A DNA stretch of 25,570 nt from an uncultured Flavobacteriales bacterium. GTDB lineage: Bacteria; Bacteroidota; Bacteroidia; Flavobacteriales; Crocinitomicaceae. The notes under the pieces are model-generated. The model made no database searches. It was given only the letters and a program-made list of their open reading frames with translations, and was not told the origin of the DNA. Both the position numbers and the translations under genes were made by a program. The stretch spans positions 1 to 25,570 of the forward strand of contig CAMLET010000001.1 of NCBI GenBank assembly GCA_946479125.1. The letters are read 5' to 3'. Shown piece by piece: positions 7,261 through 15,692 of this stretch; the stretch's first letter is position 1, and each line of letters starts with the position of its first letter.

Positions 7261-8304
7261 ATGATAAACTGCGCAATACATACGCTTCAAGATACTGCAA
7301 CCATAAAAGATGGTTTGGAACAATTGAACACTGTAAATGGTGAAGCAGTTTTTGTACTGGATTCTAACGAAAAAGTAGTTGGAACACTAACGGATGGCGA
7401 TATTCGTCGTGGTTTGATAAATGGCAAAACCATCAACGATTCTATTCGTGAGGTAATGCATACCAATTTCCGTCACATTAAACTGGAGAATTATTCTATT
7501 TCCACTATCGATAAGATCAAGGAGCAACTGATTGGAATGCTTCCTGTAATTGACGAAGACGGAAAGTTGGTAAAGCTGCTCGATCTGAAAAAATTGAGAA
7601 CTGTTCTTCCTGTTGAAGTTTTATTAATGGCTGGAGGTCGTGGTGAACGCCTAAAACCGCTTACAGATGATATTCCAAAACCGATGTTACAAGTTGGTTC
7701 AAAACCAATCATTGAGCATAACATTGATCGCTTAGCACTTTACGGTGTGGAAAAAGTCCACGTTTCGGTGAAGTATAAAGCTGAGCAGATCATGGATTAT
7801 TTCAAAGACGGCAGCGAAAAAGGATTGAACATCAATTACATAAAAGAAGAAGAACCACTTGGAACTCTGGGTGCAATTCGCCTGATAGATAATATTGAAA
7901 CACCAGCTATTTTGGTAATGAATTCTGATTTGTTGACGAATATCGACTTTGAGGATTTCTACCGCCTGTTTGAGGAAAGTGATGCCGACATGATTGTTGC
8001 AAGTACGCCTTACAGAGTTGATGTTCCATACGGTGTTTTGGAAACGGAAGGAAATCAAATTACTTCTTTGAAAGAGAAACCTTCTTACGTTTATTTTTCG
8101 AACGCAGGAATTTACCTCATCAAAACATCACTTTTAGAACGTGTACCGAAAGGTAAATTCTATAATGCAACCGATTTGATGGACGAATTGATCGCTGAAG
8201 GCAAGAAAGTGGTGAACTACCCTATCGTGCATTATTGGTTAGACATAGGAAAACCGGAAGATTTCAAAAAAGCACAGGAAGACATTAAACACATTCGCTT
8301 TTAA
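7261..8304 (+). CDS. ptmE: CBS-domain nucleotidyltransferase (PtmE type, probable GlcNAc-1-phosphate guanylyltransferase)
   Basis: The 347-residue protein has two N-terminal CBS domains (about 8-66, with GTLTDGDIRRG at 41-51, and 70-113) fused to a nucleotidyltransferase of the sugar-1-phosphate type (about 119-345). The latter has the NTP-binding signature AGGRGERLKPLT (124-135) with K140 in the IPKPML segment, then LGTLGAIR and MNSDLLT further on, where D binds metal. In Campylobacter the same domain order (PtmE) makes the GDP-linked amino sugar that LegB uses. The CBS pair suggests nucleotide-sensing control. It starts 19 nt after the acyltransferase gene and shares one base with neuA. GDP specificity is taken from the family; UDP or CDP use cannot be excluded. 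Confidence 0.8.
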   Translation: MINCAIHTLQDTATIKDGLEQLNTVNGEAVFVLDSNEKVVGTLTDGDIRRGLINGKTINDSIREVMHTNFRHIKLENYSISTIDKIKEQLIGMLPVIDEDGKLVKLLDLKKLRTVLPVEVLLMAGGRGERLKPLTDDIPKPMLQVGSKPIIEHNIDRLALYGVEKVHVSVKYKAEQIMDYFKDGSEKGLNINYIKEEEPLGTLGAIRLIDNIETPAILVMNSDLLTNIDFEDFYRLFEESDADMIVASTPYRVDVPYGVLETEGNQITSLKEKPSYVYFSNAGIYLIKTSLLERVPKGKFYNATDLMDELIAEGKKVVNYPIVHYWLDIGKPEDFKKAQEDIKHIRF

Positions 8305-9005
8305 TGAAACCTGACAGCACAAATACAATTGCTTTGATTCCAGCACGTGCGGGGTCAAAAGGAGTTCCTCAAAAGAATTCAAAACCCTTTGCAGGTGGAA
8401 AATCATTGGTTGAACGCGCCATTGAAACCGCTTTAACTTTTCTCCCGAAAAACAAAGTGGTATTAAGCACAGACGATCAAGAACTATTGGTTCAAGGAAA
8501 CGCATATGGAGTCCGTTTAATCAATCGTGAGGAACATTTAGCTTCGGATACAGCAGGAATGTTGGAAGTAATGTTAGACGCTATCGACAGACAGGAAAAA
8601 ACACCAGAATATTTGTTGTTATTACAGCCAACAAGCCCATTCAGAACTGCGAAACATATTGAGGACGCCTTTGAATTGTTTGAAGCCGGAGATCATGCTG
8701 TAGTGGCAGTGAACGAACCAGCTGGACATCCATTCTATACTTTGTTTCAGGAAGAAAATGGATTCATTTCCAAATTCCAGAAGAATCAAGTTGTGCGTCG
8801 ACAAGATTTACCACCGATGTACGACGTAAACGGATTACTTTACCTTTTTAGAGTTGCTGAATTACGAAAACACAGCTGGGTGGAATGCGAAAAAATCCGT
8901 CCGTTGATTGTTCCGAAATGGCAGGCAATTGATATCGATAATCAGGAAGACTGGTGGCTAGCCGAGACGCTTTACGCTGGAATGGAAACTAAGGGTGGTT
9001 TTTAA
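8304..9005 (+). CDS. neuA: CMP-N-acylneuraminate/legionaminate cytidylyltransferase (NeuA/LegF family)
   Basis: A 233-residue cytidylyltransferase that activates a nonulosonic acid with CTP to the CMP donor used by transferases. The N-terminal signature IPARAGSKGVPQKN spans 12-25; LLLQPTSPFR (about 113-122), the YDVNGLLYLF segment and the late WQAIDIDNQEDW motif are typical of NeuA-like enzymes. Length fits the bacterial single-domain form with no esterase extension. The ATG overlaps the preceding stop (TAATG), indicating coupling. It is the last gene of the plus-strand run; its TAA stop is the first three bases of palindromic element copy B. The NeuA, LegF and PseF subfamilies look alike, so substrate follows from context. 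Confidence 0.93.
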   Translation: MKPDSTNTIALIPARAGSKGVPQKNSKPFAGGKSLVERAIETALTFLPKNKVVLSTDDQELLVQGNAYGVRLINREEHLASDTAGMLEVMLDAIDRQEKTPEYLLLLQPTSPFRTAKHIEDAFELFEAGDHAVVAVNEPAGHPFYTLFQEENGFISKFQKNQVVRRQDLPPMYDVNGLLYLFRVAELRKHSWVECEKIRPLIVPKWQAIDIDNQEDWWLAETLYAGMETKGGF

Positions 9006-9131
9006 ACACATAGAGAACATAGGCAAAACATAGAAACATAGTTTTACCGAAGAGTACTCAATAATTGATTCTAACACACAATTTTGCTTAACTGTGCTAA
9101 CTATGTGAAAAAGCTATCTGACTATGTGTTT
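9003..9131. repeat. 129-nt palindromic intergenic element, copy B (inverted relative to copy A)
   Basis: It begins TAAACACATAG and ends CTATGTGTTT, so the termini are inverted repeats. Its reverse complement is colinear with copy A (2865-2993), equal in length, and identical in the TTGTGTGTTAG core and in the ACTATGTTTCTATGTT block. It fills the gap between convergent neuA and the O-antigen ligase gene and supplies the stop codon of both. Its hairpin could act as a two-way terminator, although no clear T-tract follows the stem. Confidence 0.8.
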
Positions 9132-10357
9132 TGTGGTCGGTGATTGATCAATAGAAGCAACAAACAAAAAGGAACAATTCCCGCCTGTGTTTCTACAAAA
9201 GATTCAAAGAACATGGTAAGGATCATGGTTGCCGCAAACAACACTCCGTAAACACTTTTCACGCGAACTGCATTTCTGAAAGTCACTACAAACAACATTA
9301 CTAAAAGTAAAAATCCGACCAAACCAAGTTGTGCAAACGTGTTCAGAAATTGGTTGTGAGCATTCAGATTCAACTCTGCGGTTCCTGTATTCTTTAGTTG
9401 AACATTTTTAGCATGCAGAACATCTTTCACATCTCCGGTTCCAGTACCCGTAAGCCATTTTTCTTTGATTACCTTCAATGAAGTTGACCACATGATCATT
9501 CGCGCAGTATTACTTTCAACTGAAGGATTATTTACGGTTTTAACAGAGCTGATCGCCTTTGGAATTTCCTGAAAACGAGAAGCAATTCGTGAATTCGACA
9601 TCAAAAGAAAAGCGATGAGAAAAACGACTCCCGCTACTCCAGTAGCCAATAATTTCCACCATTTTTTCCGCAATACATATTGAAGAAAAACAGTAAACGT
9701 CAAGATCATCCAGATAATGATTCCAGCTTTGGAAATGGTTAGGAATGTAGAACAACTCAAAATACCCCAAACGAGAACAAATGGAAACTTCCATTTTACT
9801 TGTCCGGAAAGCAATAAATATAATATCCATGTTGAAGCCAGAGCTGTGTATGTTGCCCAGTAACTTCTGTGAATGAAATGAGAGTACTCCGTTTCAAAGA
9901 AATATGCCCAGTGATTGTCTTCCGGATAATACCATGATTTCCATGCTGCGTAAATGACCAATCCTGTTACTACAGCTGCCAAAAGGAATGAAACAGCGAT
10001 TACAAATCGTTTGGGACTTAAGGAAAATCTTCCGATGGAAACTATTAGCGGAACAGCTATGAACGAAACTTTCATGCCAACGTCAGACCAACCAAAATTC
10101 ATGTTTGCCGACCAAGCCATTCCAATAATGTGGTAGAGAAAAAAAGCAATGCTCCACAGAGCAACGGAATTGAAACTGAACAATCGTGTTTTAATCTCTG
10201 AAGTGCTTCTGCGTTGAAACAAACTGAAGATGAAAGTTATTCCCAGAATCATCGGTGCGAATTTCAACCAGGTAACCGAAAGTAGGAAGGCTAGAATGAT
10301 CAATCGATCAAGCCAGTTGGTATTCTTCCAAAAATCTGAAATTGCTGTTCTCATCAT
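9122..10357 (-). CDS. O-antigen ligase-like membrane protein (WaaL/Wzy_C family)
   Basis: A 411-residue polytopic inner-membrane protein with about ten hydrophobic segments. A large periplasmic loop lies around 255-345, carrying R286 in NTARMIMWSTS, WLTGTGTGD (301-309) and NAHNQFL (332-338); the H-N pair is the hallmark of ligases and polymerases that move lipid-linked glycans. FFESFVETQAG (383-393) is common in the Bacteroidota members. It would transfer an undecaprenyl-linked glycan to lipid A-core or to protein, or polymerise repeat units; sequence alone does not decide. It follows the first flippase by 67 nt on the same strand. Its TAG stop at 9122-9124 is at the same place in element copy B as the legC stop in copy A. 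Confidence 0.82.
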   Translation of the reverse strand: MMRTAISDFWKNTNWLDRLIILAFLLSVTWLKFAPMILGITFIFSLFQRRSTSEIKTRLFSFNSVALWSIAFFLYHIIGMAWSANMNFGWSDVGMKVSFIAVPLIVSIGRFSLSPKRFVIAVSFLLAAVVTGLVIYAAWKSWYYPEDNHWAYFFETEYSHFIHRSYWATYTALASTWILYLLLSGQVKWKFPFVLVWGILSCSTFLTISKAGIIIWMILTFTVFLQYVLRKKWWKLLATGVAGVVFLIAFLLMSNSRIASRFQEIPKAISSVKTVNNPSVESNTARMIMWSTSLKVIKEKWLTGTGTGDVKDVLHAKNVQLKNTGTAELNLNAHNQFLNTFAQLGLVGFLLLVMLFVVTFRNAVRVKSVYGVLFAATMILTMFFESFVETQAGIVPFCLLLLLINHRPQNT

Positions 10358-10377
10358 AATTCAACTATTACTTTTCT

Positions 10378-10406
10378 CCCGCGGAAGTGCACAGAAGGAC
10401 ACGGAT
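10378..10406. repeat. Possible fragment of a dispersed intergenic repeat
   Basis: The 67-nt gap between the flippase and ligase genes holds CCCGCGGAAGTGCACAG followed by AAGGACACGGATG, more GC-rich than its surroundings and reminiscent of the GCAGAGGACACGGAT-type dispersed repeats of many bacterial genomes. Only one copy is visible here, so the assignment is tentative. Confidence 0.3.
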
Positions 10407-10424
10407 GAATATAAATCAAATTGA

Positions 10425-11696
10425 TTACAAAGACTTTTTCCATATTTTCCAATTTCCCCAAGGCATTTTTTGAACTCTGGTACTCCAAATCCATGTGAAC
10501 ACAAATTGAAGAAAGAATGCAGTCATTGTTGCAATTGCTGCTCCGGTATATCCATATCTTGGTACCATCCAGGTTGCAAAGAAAAAGTTAATGACTGCTG
10601 TAAAAATCGATATAACAGCAATGAAATTTGTTTTCTCTTTATAGAAGAAATAAACCCCAACCATTTTATACATTCCGTTAAAGGCAAAGCCAAGTGCAAT
10701 CCAAAGAACCAATTCCATTCCTCCCTGGAATTCCTTCCCTAAGAAATGGAAGATCAATGGCGTGCATAAATAGAATATAAGTGTAATCGCAATGATTCCA
10801 ATCATGTAAATATAAGTCCATTTTACAATCGTTTCTTTCGTAGCTTCCGTACCAGATTTCAAGCCGTTAAACACATACGGAACCCAAGCCTGATTAAAGG
10901 AATTTTGAAGTAATCCGATGACTTGTCCAACCATAAAACCCACACTGTAAATCCCATTTTCAGACAATCCCATGTATTCGGTGATCACCAATTTATCAGT
11001 ATACGTTATTGCAACGCTTCCCAGAACATGAGGAATAAGAGGTGCTCCGTAAAAGAACAAATGCTTCACATGCTTCCATTCAAAAGACAAGGGTAAAAAC
11101 TTGTTTCTGATAAGAATTACAAACGCGATTAACGTTCCAATTCCGTAGGAATACGAAAGCGCATAAATCGATCCTTCGAAAGTAAGATTGAAACCAACGA
11201 TTAGAACAAGTGCGATTCCCAATTCAACTGCGGTACGCACTATGCGGAAAATTCCAAACGAAATGGCTTTGTCCTGCATACGCCAAATGGAAAGCAGTAC
11301 TTCGACCACATTTTGATACAGCGCATATATGGCTGTCATAATTACAAACGACGCCGGGACACCAGTTCCAGCAACAATCTGATCTGCGAAAACAATTGCT
11401 GCCAGCGTAAAAACTCCTGTTAGTACCAACATAGCCAGCATTCCTGAAGAAATGTAGGAACCAATTTCGTTGTTTCTGTTAACATAGACCACTTGCAATG
11501 AAGTCATCAAATTCAAACTAATGAAGGGAATCAACAATTCTATCAGCAACTTGAAATTGGTCAGAATTCCGTAATCCTCAGTTGAAAGATAATTGGTTAA
11601 TAACGGAAGAAGCAAAAACGGAATTGATGCGTTTATCACATTTGCTATGGTATAAATACCAAGCGATTGAACCATCTTACTTTTTAGCAGCTTCAT
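10425..11696 (-). CDS. wzx: Polysaccharide flippase (Wzx type, MOP superfamily), first copy
   Basis: A 423-residue integral membrane protein with about twelve to fourteen hydrophobic segments, expected to flip undecaprenyl-linked oligosaccharide across the inner membrane. The N-terminus (MVQSLGIYTIANVINASIPF) and the following LTNYLSTEDYGILTNF are the typical first helix and loop of Wzx/oligosaccharide flippases, where a YGxL-type motif recurs. Length is in the usual 400-480 range. It overlaps the end of the QHG glycosyltransferase gene by 20 nt, so translation is probably coupled. A second, different flippase lies at 14424-15692. Which glycan each carries is unknown. Confidence 0.87.
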   Translation of the reverse strand: MKLLKSKMVQSLGIYTIANVINASIPFLLLPLLTNYLSTEDYGILTNFKLLIELLIPFISLNLMTSLQVVYVNRNNEIGSYISSGMLAMLVLTGVFTLAAIVFADQIVAGTGVPASFVIMTAIYALYQNVVEVLLSIWRMQDKAISFGIFRIVRTAVELGIALVLIVGFNLTFEGSIYALSYSYGIGTLIAFVILIRNKFLPLSFEWKHVKHLFFYGAPLIPHVLGSVAITYTDKLVITEYMGLSENGIYSVGFMVGQVIGLLQNSFNQAWVPYVFNGLKSGTEATKETIVKWTYIYMIGIIAITLIFYLCTPLIFHFLGKEFQGGMELVLWIALGFAFNGMYKMVGVYFFYKEKTNFIAVISIFTAVINFFFATWMVPRYGYTGAAIATMTAFFLQFVFTWIWSTRVQKMPWGNWKIWKKSL

Positions 11697-13062
11697 CCAG
11701 CACTTCGTCTAAATATTCCGAAATCTTAGAAAGGTAATCGGAAGAAATGTTTAACCTGTTAGAATCTGCAATTTCATCTGCACTCACCAATTTCAAATTG
11801 TTGCAAACGTCAAAGAAAGATTCAACAGAGGCACAAAAATACGCATTCGGATTTGAAGACAGGAATAGCCCCAAATACGTGGTTGCCGCATTTTCAAAAT
11901 CATACAAAAAGGTTGGTTTTCCTATGGAAATGGATTCGATAGCGGTAGTTGAAAAAATGGTCATATGAGCATCCGTTTTCCCAATTGCTTCGTAAACCGA
12001 ACTTTCAGAAAAAGTGAAATTATCCGGAAACTTATATTGCTTTCTGTATACCGATTCCGGAGTACGTCGCGGCTGAATAATCCAATGGAACTTTCTAGGT
12101 TGCTGTTGATCTATTTTCAAAACAAAATCAAGTAATGCGGTACTCCATTCTGAATCCTGAAGTGAAACAAGTATTGATCTAACCGGAATTTGATTGGGAA
12201 CAGCGTTTCTTTTATAATAGTCCAAAATGTAGCGTCCAACGGGAATTGAGCGCTTAATTGGAATCACTGTTTGTTGCTCAAAAAACTGCTGATCCTGCTC
12301 ACCAAAAACCAAAATATCATCCGGAAATTGATTTTCATTCAGCGTTTTGTGGTAAACGTAACCGTAGTGTCCATCACCAATTAAGCCGTGCTGCATCTCT
12401 ACCACTCGAATTCCTGCTTCTTTCCAGGCACGGATATAACCGAAATTGGCATAAGAAACGGTATGAAAAATCACTTTTGGTTTTGGCAGTAACCAAAGTA
12501 AAAACTTCATTATCCGGTATTGCGCAAGATACTTCCGAATGATAGCTGTCGTCTCGACTTTTTCATTCAGAATGGTCTCCATTTCCGCAAGCACCTTTTC
12601 TCCCTGGAAATTCACTTTTCTAAGAAAAATACGCATATAGAATTCCTCCAGGAAAACAATCCATGCGCGGGAAACCACTTTTTTTGAAGTTACTTCACTT
12701 CTTTTGAAACGTTTAAACAATTGCAGTTCTATAACCAAAAGCTTAATTGGTCGAGCAATTGCTAAGGGATCCATCACCTTATCCAACATTTTTCCTTCAA
12801 GCAAAATACGTTCACTGCTATTGGTAAAAGCCCATGCATCATATCGCTTGAAGAAAGAAAAGAATCCATAAAAAAGTGAGCGAAGCTGTTCTTTAAAAAC
12901 GGAAGATGTTTTTTCCTGCAGCACTTCATTCCCCATCATTACTTTATGGAAAATACGGCTCTTGATCCATGGATAAACTTCAAAGTCTTTCCCGAATCGA
13001 CTTACCTTTATGTCCTCGACAGGTAGTTTTTCAACTTCAACTATTTTGCCTTTTATATCCAA
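11677..13062 (-). CDS. Putative GT-B glycosyltransferase with QHG motif; candidate nonulosonate transferase
   Basis: A 461-residue predicted cytosolic protein without signal peptide or convincing membrane spans. The C-terminal half reads like a GT-B enzyme: VIFHTVSYANFGYIRAW (197-213), VVEMQHGLIGDGHYGY (220-235), VFGEQDQQFF (252-261), SIPVGRYI (272-279), and DAHMTIFSTTAIESISIGKP (364-383). The QHG and STTAxEAxxxGKP-like motifs occur in capsule transferases of the CDP-glycerol-transferase and polysialyltransferase-like groups. The N-terminal 190 residues are not recognised. It overlaps the polymerase gene by 26 nt and the flippase gene by 20 nt. As the only transferase candidate in the window, next to a CMP-nonulosonate pathway, it may use that donor. 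Fold call moderate; donor and acceptor are inference. Confidence 0.55.
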   Translation of the reverse strand: MDIKGKIVEVEKLPVEDIKVSRFGKDFEVYPWIKSRIFHKVMMGNEVLQEKTSSVFKEQLRSLFYGFFSFFKRYDAWAFTNSSERILLEGKMLDKVMDPLAIARPIKLLVIELQLFKRFKRSEVTSKKVVSRAWIVFLEEFYMRIFLRKVNFQGEKVLAEMETILNEKVETTAIIRKYLAQYRIMKFLLWLLPKPKVIFHTVSYANFGYIRAWKEAGIRVVEMQHGLIGDGHYGYVYHKTLNENQFPDDILVFGEQDQQFFEQQTVIPIKRSIPVGRYILDYYKRNAVPNQIPVRSILVSLQDSEWSTALLDFVLKIDQQQPRKFHWIIQPRRTPESVYRKQYKFPDNFTFSESSVYEAIGKTDAHMTIFSTTAIESISIGKPTFLYDFENAATTYLGLFLSSNPNAYFCASVESFFDVCNNLKLVSADEIADSNRLNISSDYLSKISEYLDEVLDEAAKK

Positions 13063-14431
13063 AATCGATGAAATTAATTGGTGAAATAAGCATTGCTATG
13101 AAAACAAGATCAATCAGTGAAAAGCCCCAGAATATTCCATATTGCAGAAACGAATAGCCCAGCAGCGCAACAAGGACTGCAAAGTTCCTTTTTCGCCACC
13201 AAACAATGAGAATGATCAGATATACCGTTGCCAGCACAAAGCCGTGTGTAGCAAAGAATACGAAAAACGAATTGTGTGCATGAATAAGTTCAACCGCTCT
13301 TGTTTTGGGATTAAGCGTTCGAAACATTAGCTTATTGGAACCGTTTCCAGTGAGTGGATGCTCGCTCAAAAAGTCAACATAATTCAACCAAATCAGCTTT
13401 CTTCCACTGGTATTAATACTCTTGGTTAAACTCAAGAAACTCTTCGACAATCCGGAAGTAGTATCTAATTCACCTGGCTCTTTTAACGGATAAGCATGTT
13501 GCTCACTGCAAGTTAACGGAATAGTATCCCATGAAAACACAATGTTATTGTATTCCATTTGTTCGCTCTTACCACCTCGTGTCATATTGTCTCTCATCCA
13601 CGGAGTAAGAAACAATATCAACAGGAAAAGCGCCGAAAGCCCCGTATTCTGAAAATGCGTTACACGAATTACTGATCGAAGTTGTTTACGATATATCCAA
13701 CACAGTTGTAGAAGTGCGAACAAGAAATAAACCACTGTGATTAAGACAACCGTCCGTCCAAAAGAAAGCAACATTCCAAGAGTTAATCCGGAAAAGATAA
13801 ACCAGTAGAACAGTCGATTAAATCGTGCTGGAATAATGAACAGGAAGGCTATAAAAATATGCAGTGCATATACCGAAGAGTTTACGGTAAACCCAAAAAC
13901 CCTCGAATCATACAATAGATCTTTGGAAACTAATCGTGTTCCTTCTGTGAGCGGGAGAATCAAACTCCGGTCATTCAAAACATACTGAACAAGTGCAAAA
14001 CCAGTTTCAATTAATACGAAATAAATGAACAAACGAAAGGTACGAACAGTAAACAAGTACCTGGAGCTAAAAAGTAAAAATGGTATTAAATAAAATGCCG
14101 CGTAGTAATCCTTCAAACAAACAATACTACCTCCATTTACAAATTTATTTATTGCCGCAGCACCAACAAACACGAGTGAAAGACCGAGATAACGTAAAGC
14201 TTCTTTAGATTTGATTAGTTGTTTCGGATTCTTCAAAACCCCTTTCCAAAGCTGGTAATCGAGAACAATAAGAAGAACTGGAAGTAGAAGAAGTAAATAT
14301 TCGTTTCCAAAAGTGAAATTAGGGGCAACAAGAATAAGAACCAACAGCATTTCCTTCCACCATTGGCGACCTGTCAAATAAAGTTCACTGTATTTCTCCG
14401 AACTCGATATGGAATCTAGATTCTTATCCAT
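13037..14431 (-). CDS. O-antigen polymerase/ligase-like membrane protein (Wzy_C type)
   Basis: A 464-residue polytopic inner-membrane protein with roughly ten to twelve hydrophobic segments. A cytoplasmic-side SFGRTVVL (223-230) precedes a long periplasmic loop (about 280-390) with RKLIWLNYVDFLSEHPLTGNG (343-363, first residues conserved in the family) and HAHNSFFVFFATHG (384-397), the H-N motif of Wzy/WaaL proteins. Position between two flippases and next to a glycosyltransferase suggests it is the Wzy polymerase of a Wzx/Wzy pathway, with the 9122-10357 protein as ligase, though the roles could be swapped. It overlaps its neighbours by 8 nt upstream and 26 nt downstream. Confidence 0.8.
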   Translation of the reverse strand: MDKNLDSISSSEKYSELYLTGRQWWKEMLLVLILVAPNFTFGNEYLLLLLPVLLIVLDYQLWKGVLKNPKQLIKSKEALRYLGLSLVFVGAAAINKFVNGGSIVCLKDYYAAFYLIPFLLFSSRYLFTVRTFRLFIYFVLIETGFALVQYVLNDRSLILPLTEGTRLVSKDLLYDSRVFGFTVNSSVYALHIFIAFLFIIPARFNRLFYWFIFSGLTLGMLLSFGRTVVLITVVYFLFALLQLCWIYRKQLRSVIRVTHFQNTGLSALFLLILFLTPWMRDNMTRGGKSEQMEYNNIVFSWDTIPLTCSEQHAYPLKEPGELDTTSGLSKSFLSLTKSINTSGRKLIWLNYVDFLSEHPLTGNGSNKLMFRTLNPKTRAVELIHAHNSFFVFFATHGFVLATVYLIILIVWWRKRNFAVLVALLGYSFLQYGIFWGFSLIDLVFIAMLISPINFIDFGYKRQNS

Positions 14432-15692
14432 TCACTCTTCCTTTCTTTGCAATCTGCAAGTAAACGAAAAATACTCCAATGAGCACCACCGACATTGCAA
14501 TTGAATTCCACAGCACAATGTTATACAAAGAAACCAACGGATAAAATTCAGGAATCAGAACAAAACTGGATAGTTGAACAATAGCGACCACAATACCCAA
14601 ATATAAAGCCTGTTGTTGTCGACCATAAATTAAAGGTAATGTTGACATAGGAGACAACATAAAGTTGAAGAAGAGATACGGAACCAATTGTTCTGCGAAC
14701 TTACCCGCCACGTGCCATTCCTGTCCAAAAACCAACGAAAACAATTCTTCACCCCAAAAATAAATTCCGGTGAACGGTAGAATACAGAACAAAAACAGCG
14801 TTTTTAATGTTTTGAGAATCAAAGGTATTGCTGACTGACCGGAATTGCTCATTTCAGAAACGCGATTAAAGAACACCTGACCAATTGCTTGCCCTACAAC
14901 CGAAAGCGGAGTCTTCATTACAAGAAATGCTAAGCTATATTGCCCAAATTCAGATTTATCAAAATAGTGAACAATACTCCATGCAATCATTGAATCCACA
15001 CCCAAATCGATAATCGCGTGAGGAAGATTCATGGTTGGAAAGCTTTTGTATTCCTTTGCAAGTGCATTCATTCGCTTTTTTTGCGAAACAGATTGATGCT
15101 CTTTTTTAAGAGTGAAGAACTCACGAAAGAACACGAGGCTTGAAACCAGTGTTCCAATGAAAGTACCAAGCAATAATCCGAAGGCCCCAAGTCCTAAATA
15201 ACCAAACCCCAGTCTTAATCCACTCACTCCTAACGCATTTACCACACGCTGCTGGGAAATGAGTTTAAATGCTTTTTTTCGGATCGCCCAGTTGGTACCA
15301 AGACTAATCCAAACACTGGCATATGCACTTCCAACCGACATCAAAACAAAAATTAAATAGTCTTGTGGCTCAGGTTGAAAAATGGCATAACACATTCCGA
15401 AGATCAACACCGAAAACAAACAGATAAATGCAATTCGCAGTGACAAACGGAATAAACCAAAGGCATGATGATCCTGTTTTGCAATAGGAAGAGCAAACTC
15501 GTACCGAACGGTTGCAAATGTTGCTATGAAAGGAACAAATCGGGTAAACAACCCTAATTCGCCCATATCATCGGGACTGTAAATTCTCGTGATTAGCGGG
15601 TATATAGCAAAACCTATAATTTGAGCAAGCACAGTGCCCGTCATTAATGTTACAACCGATTTAACAAAATCTGTCTGCTTACCCCATTTCAT
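14424..15692 (-). CDS. wzx: Polysaccharide flippase (Wzx type), second copy
   Basis: A 422-residue membrane protein with about twelve hydrophobic segments. It opens with VKSVVTLMTGTVLAQIIGFA and ITRIYSPDDMGELGLFTRF, the first helix and YxPxxxGxxxLF motif of the polysaccharide-synthesis (PF01943-like) flippase group. It starts within the stop of the C4-epimerase gene (ATGA, 4-nt overlap) and overlaps the polymerase gene by 8 nt, so it belongs to the same coupled run. It differs clearly from the flippase at 10425-11696 in sequence, so the two are not a recent tandem duplication. Likely substrate is an undecaprenyl-linked oligosaccharide. Confidence 0.87.
   Translation of the reverse strand: MKWGKQTDFVKSVVTLMTGTVLAQIIGFAIYPLITRIYSPDDMGELGLFTRFVPFIATFATVRYEFALPIAKQDHHAFGLFRLSLRIAFICLFSVLIFGMCYAIFQPEPQDYLIFVLMSVGSAYASVWISLGTNWAIRKKAFKLISQQRVVNALGVSGLRLGFGYLGLGAFGLLLGTFIGTLVSSLVFFREFFTLKKEHQSVSQKKRMNALAKEYKSFPTMNLPHAIIDLGVDSMIAWSIVHYFDKSEFGQYSLAFLVMKTPLSVVGQAIGQVFFNRVSEMSNSGQSAIPLILKTLKTLFLFCILPFTGIYFWGEELFSLVFGQEWHVAGKFAEQLVPYLFFNFMLSPMSTLPLIYGRQQQALYLGIVVAIVQLSSFVLIPEFYPLVSLYNIVLWNSIAMSVVLIGVFFVYLQIAKKGRVNG

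Noticed and set aside
3026..9005. Pseudaminic acid pathway as the identity of the locus
   Set aside because: There is a NeuC-type hydrolysing 2-epimerase and LegB/LegC-type enzymes, and no PseG-like UDP-sugar hydrolase; the legionaminic branch fits better.
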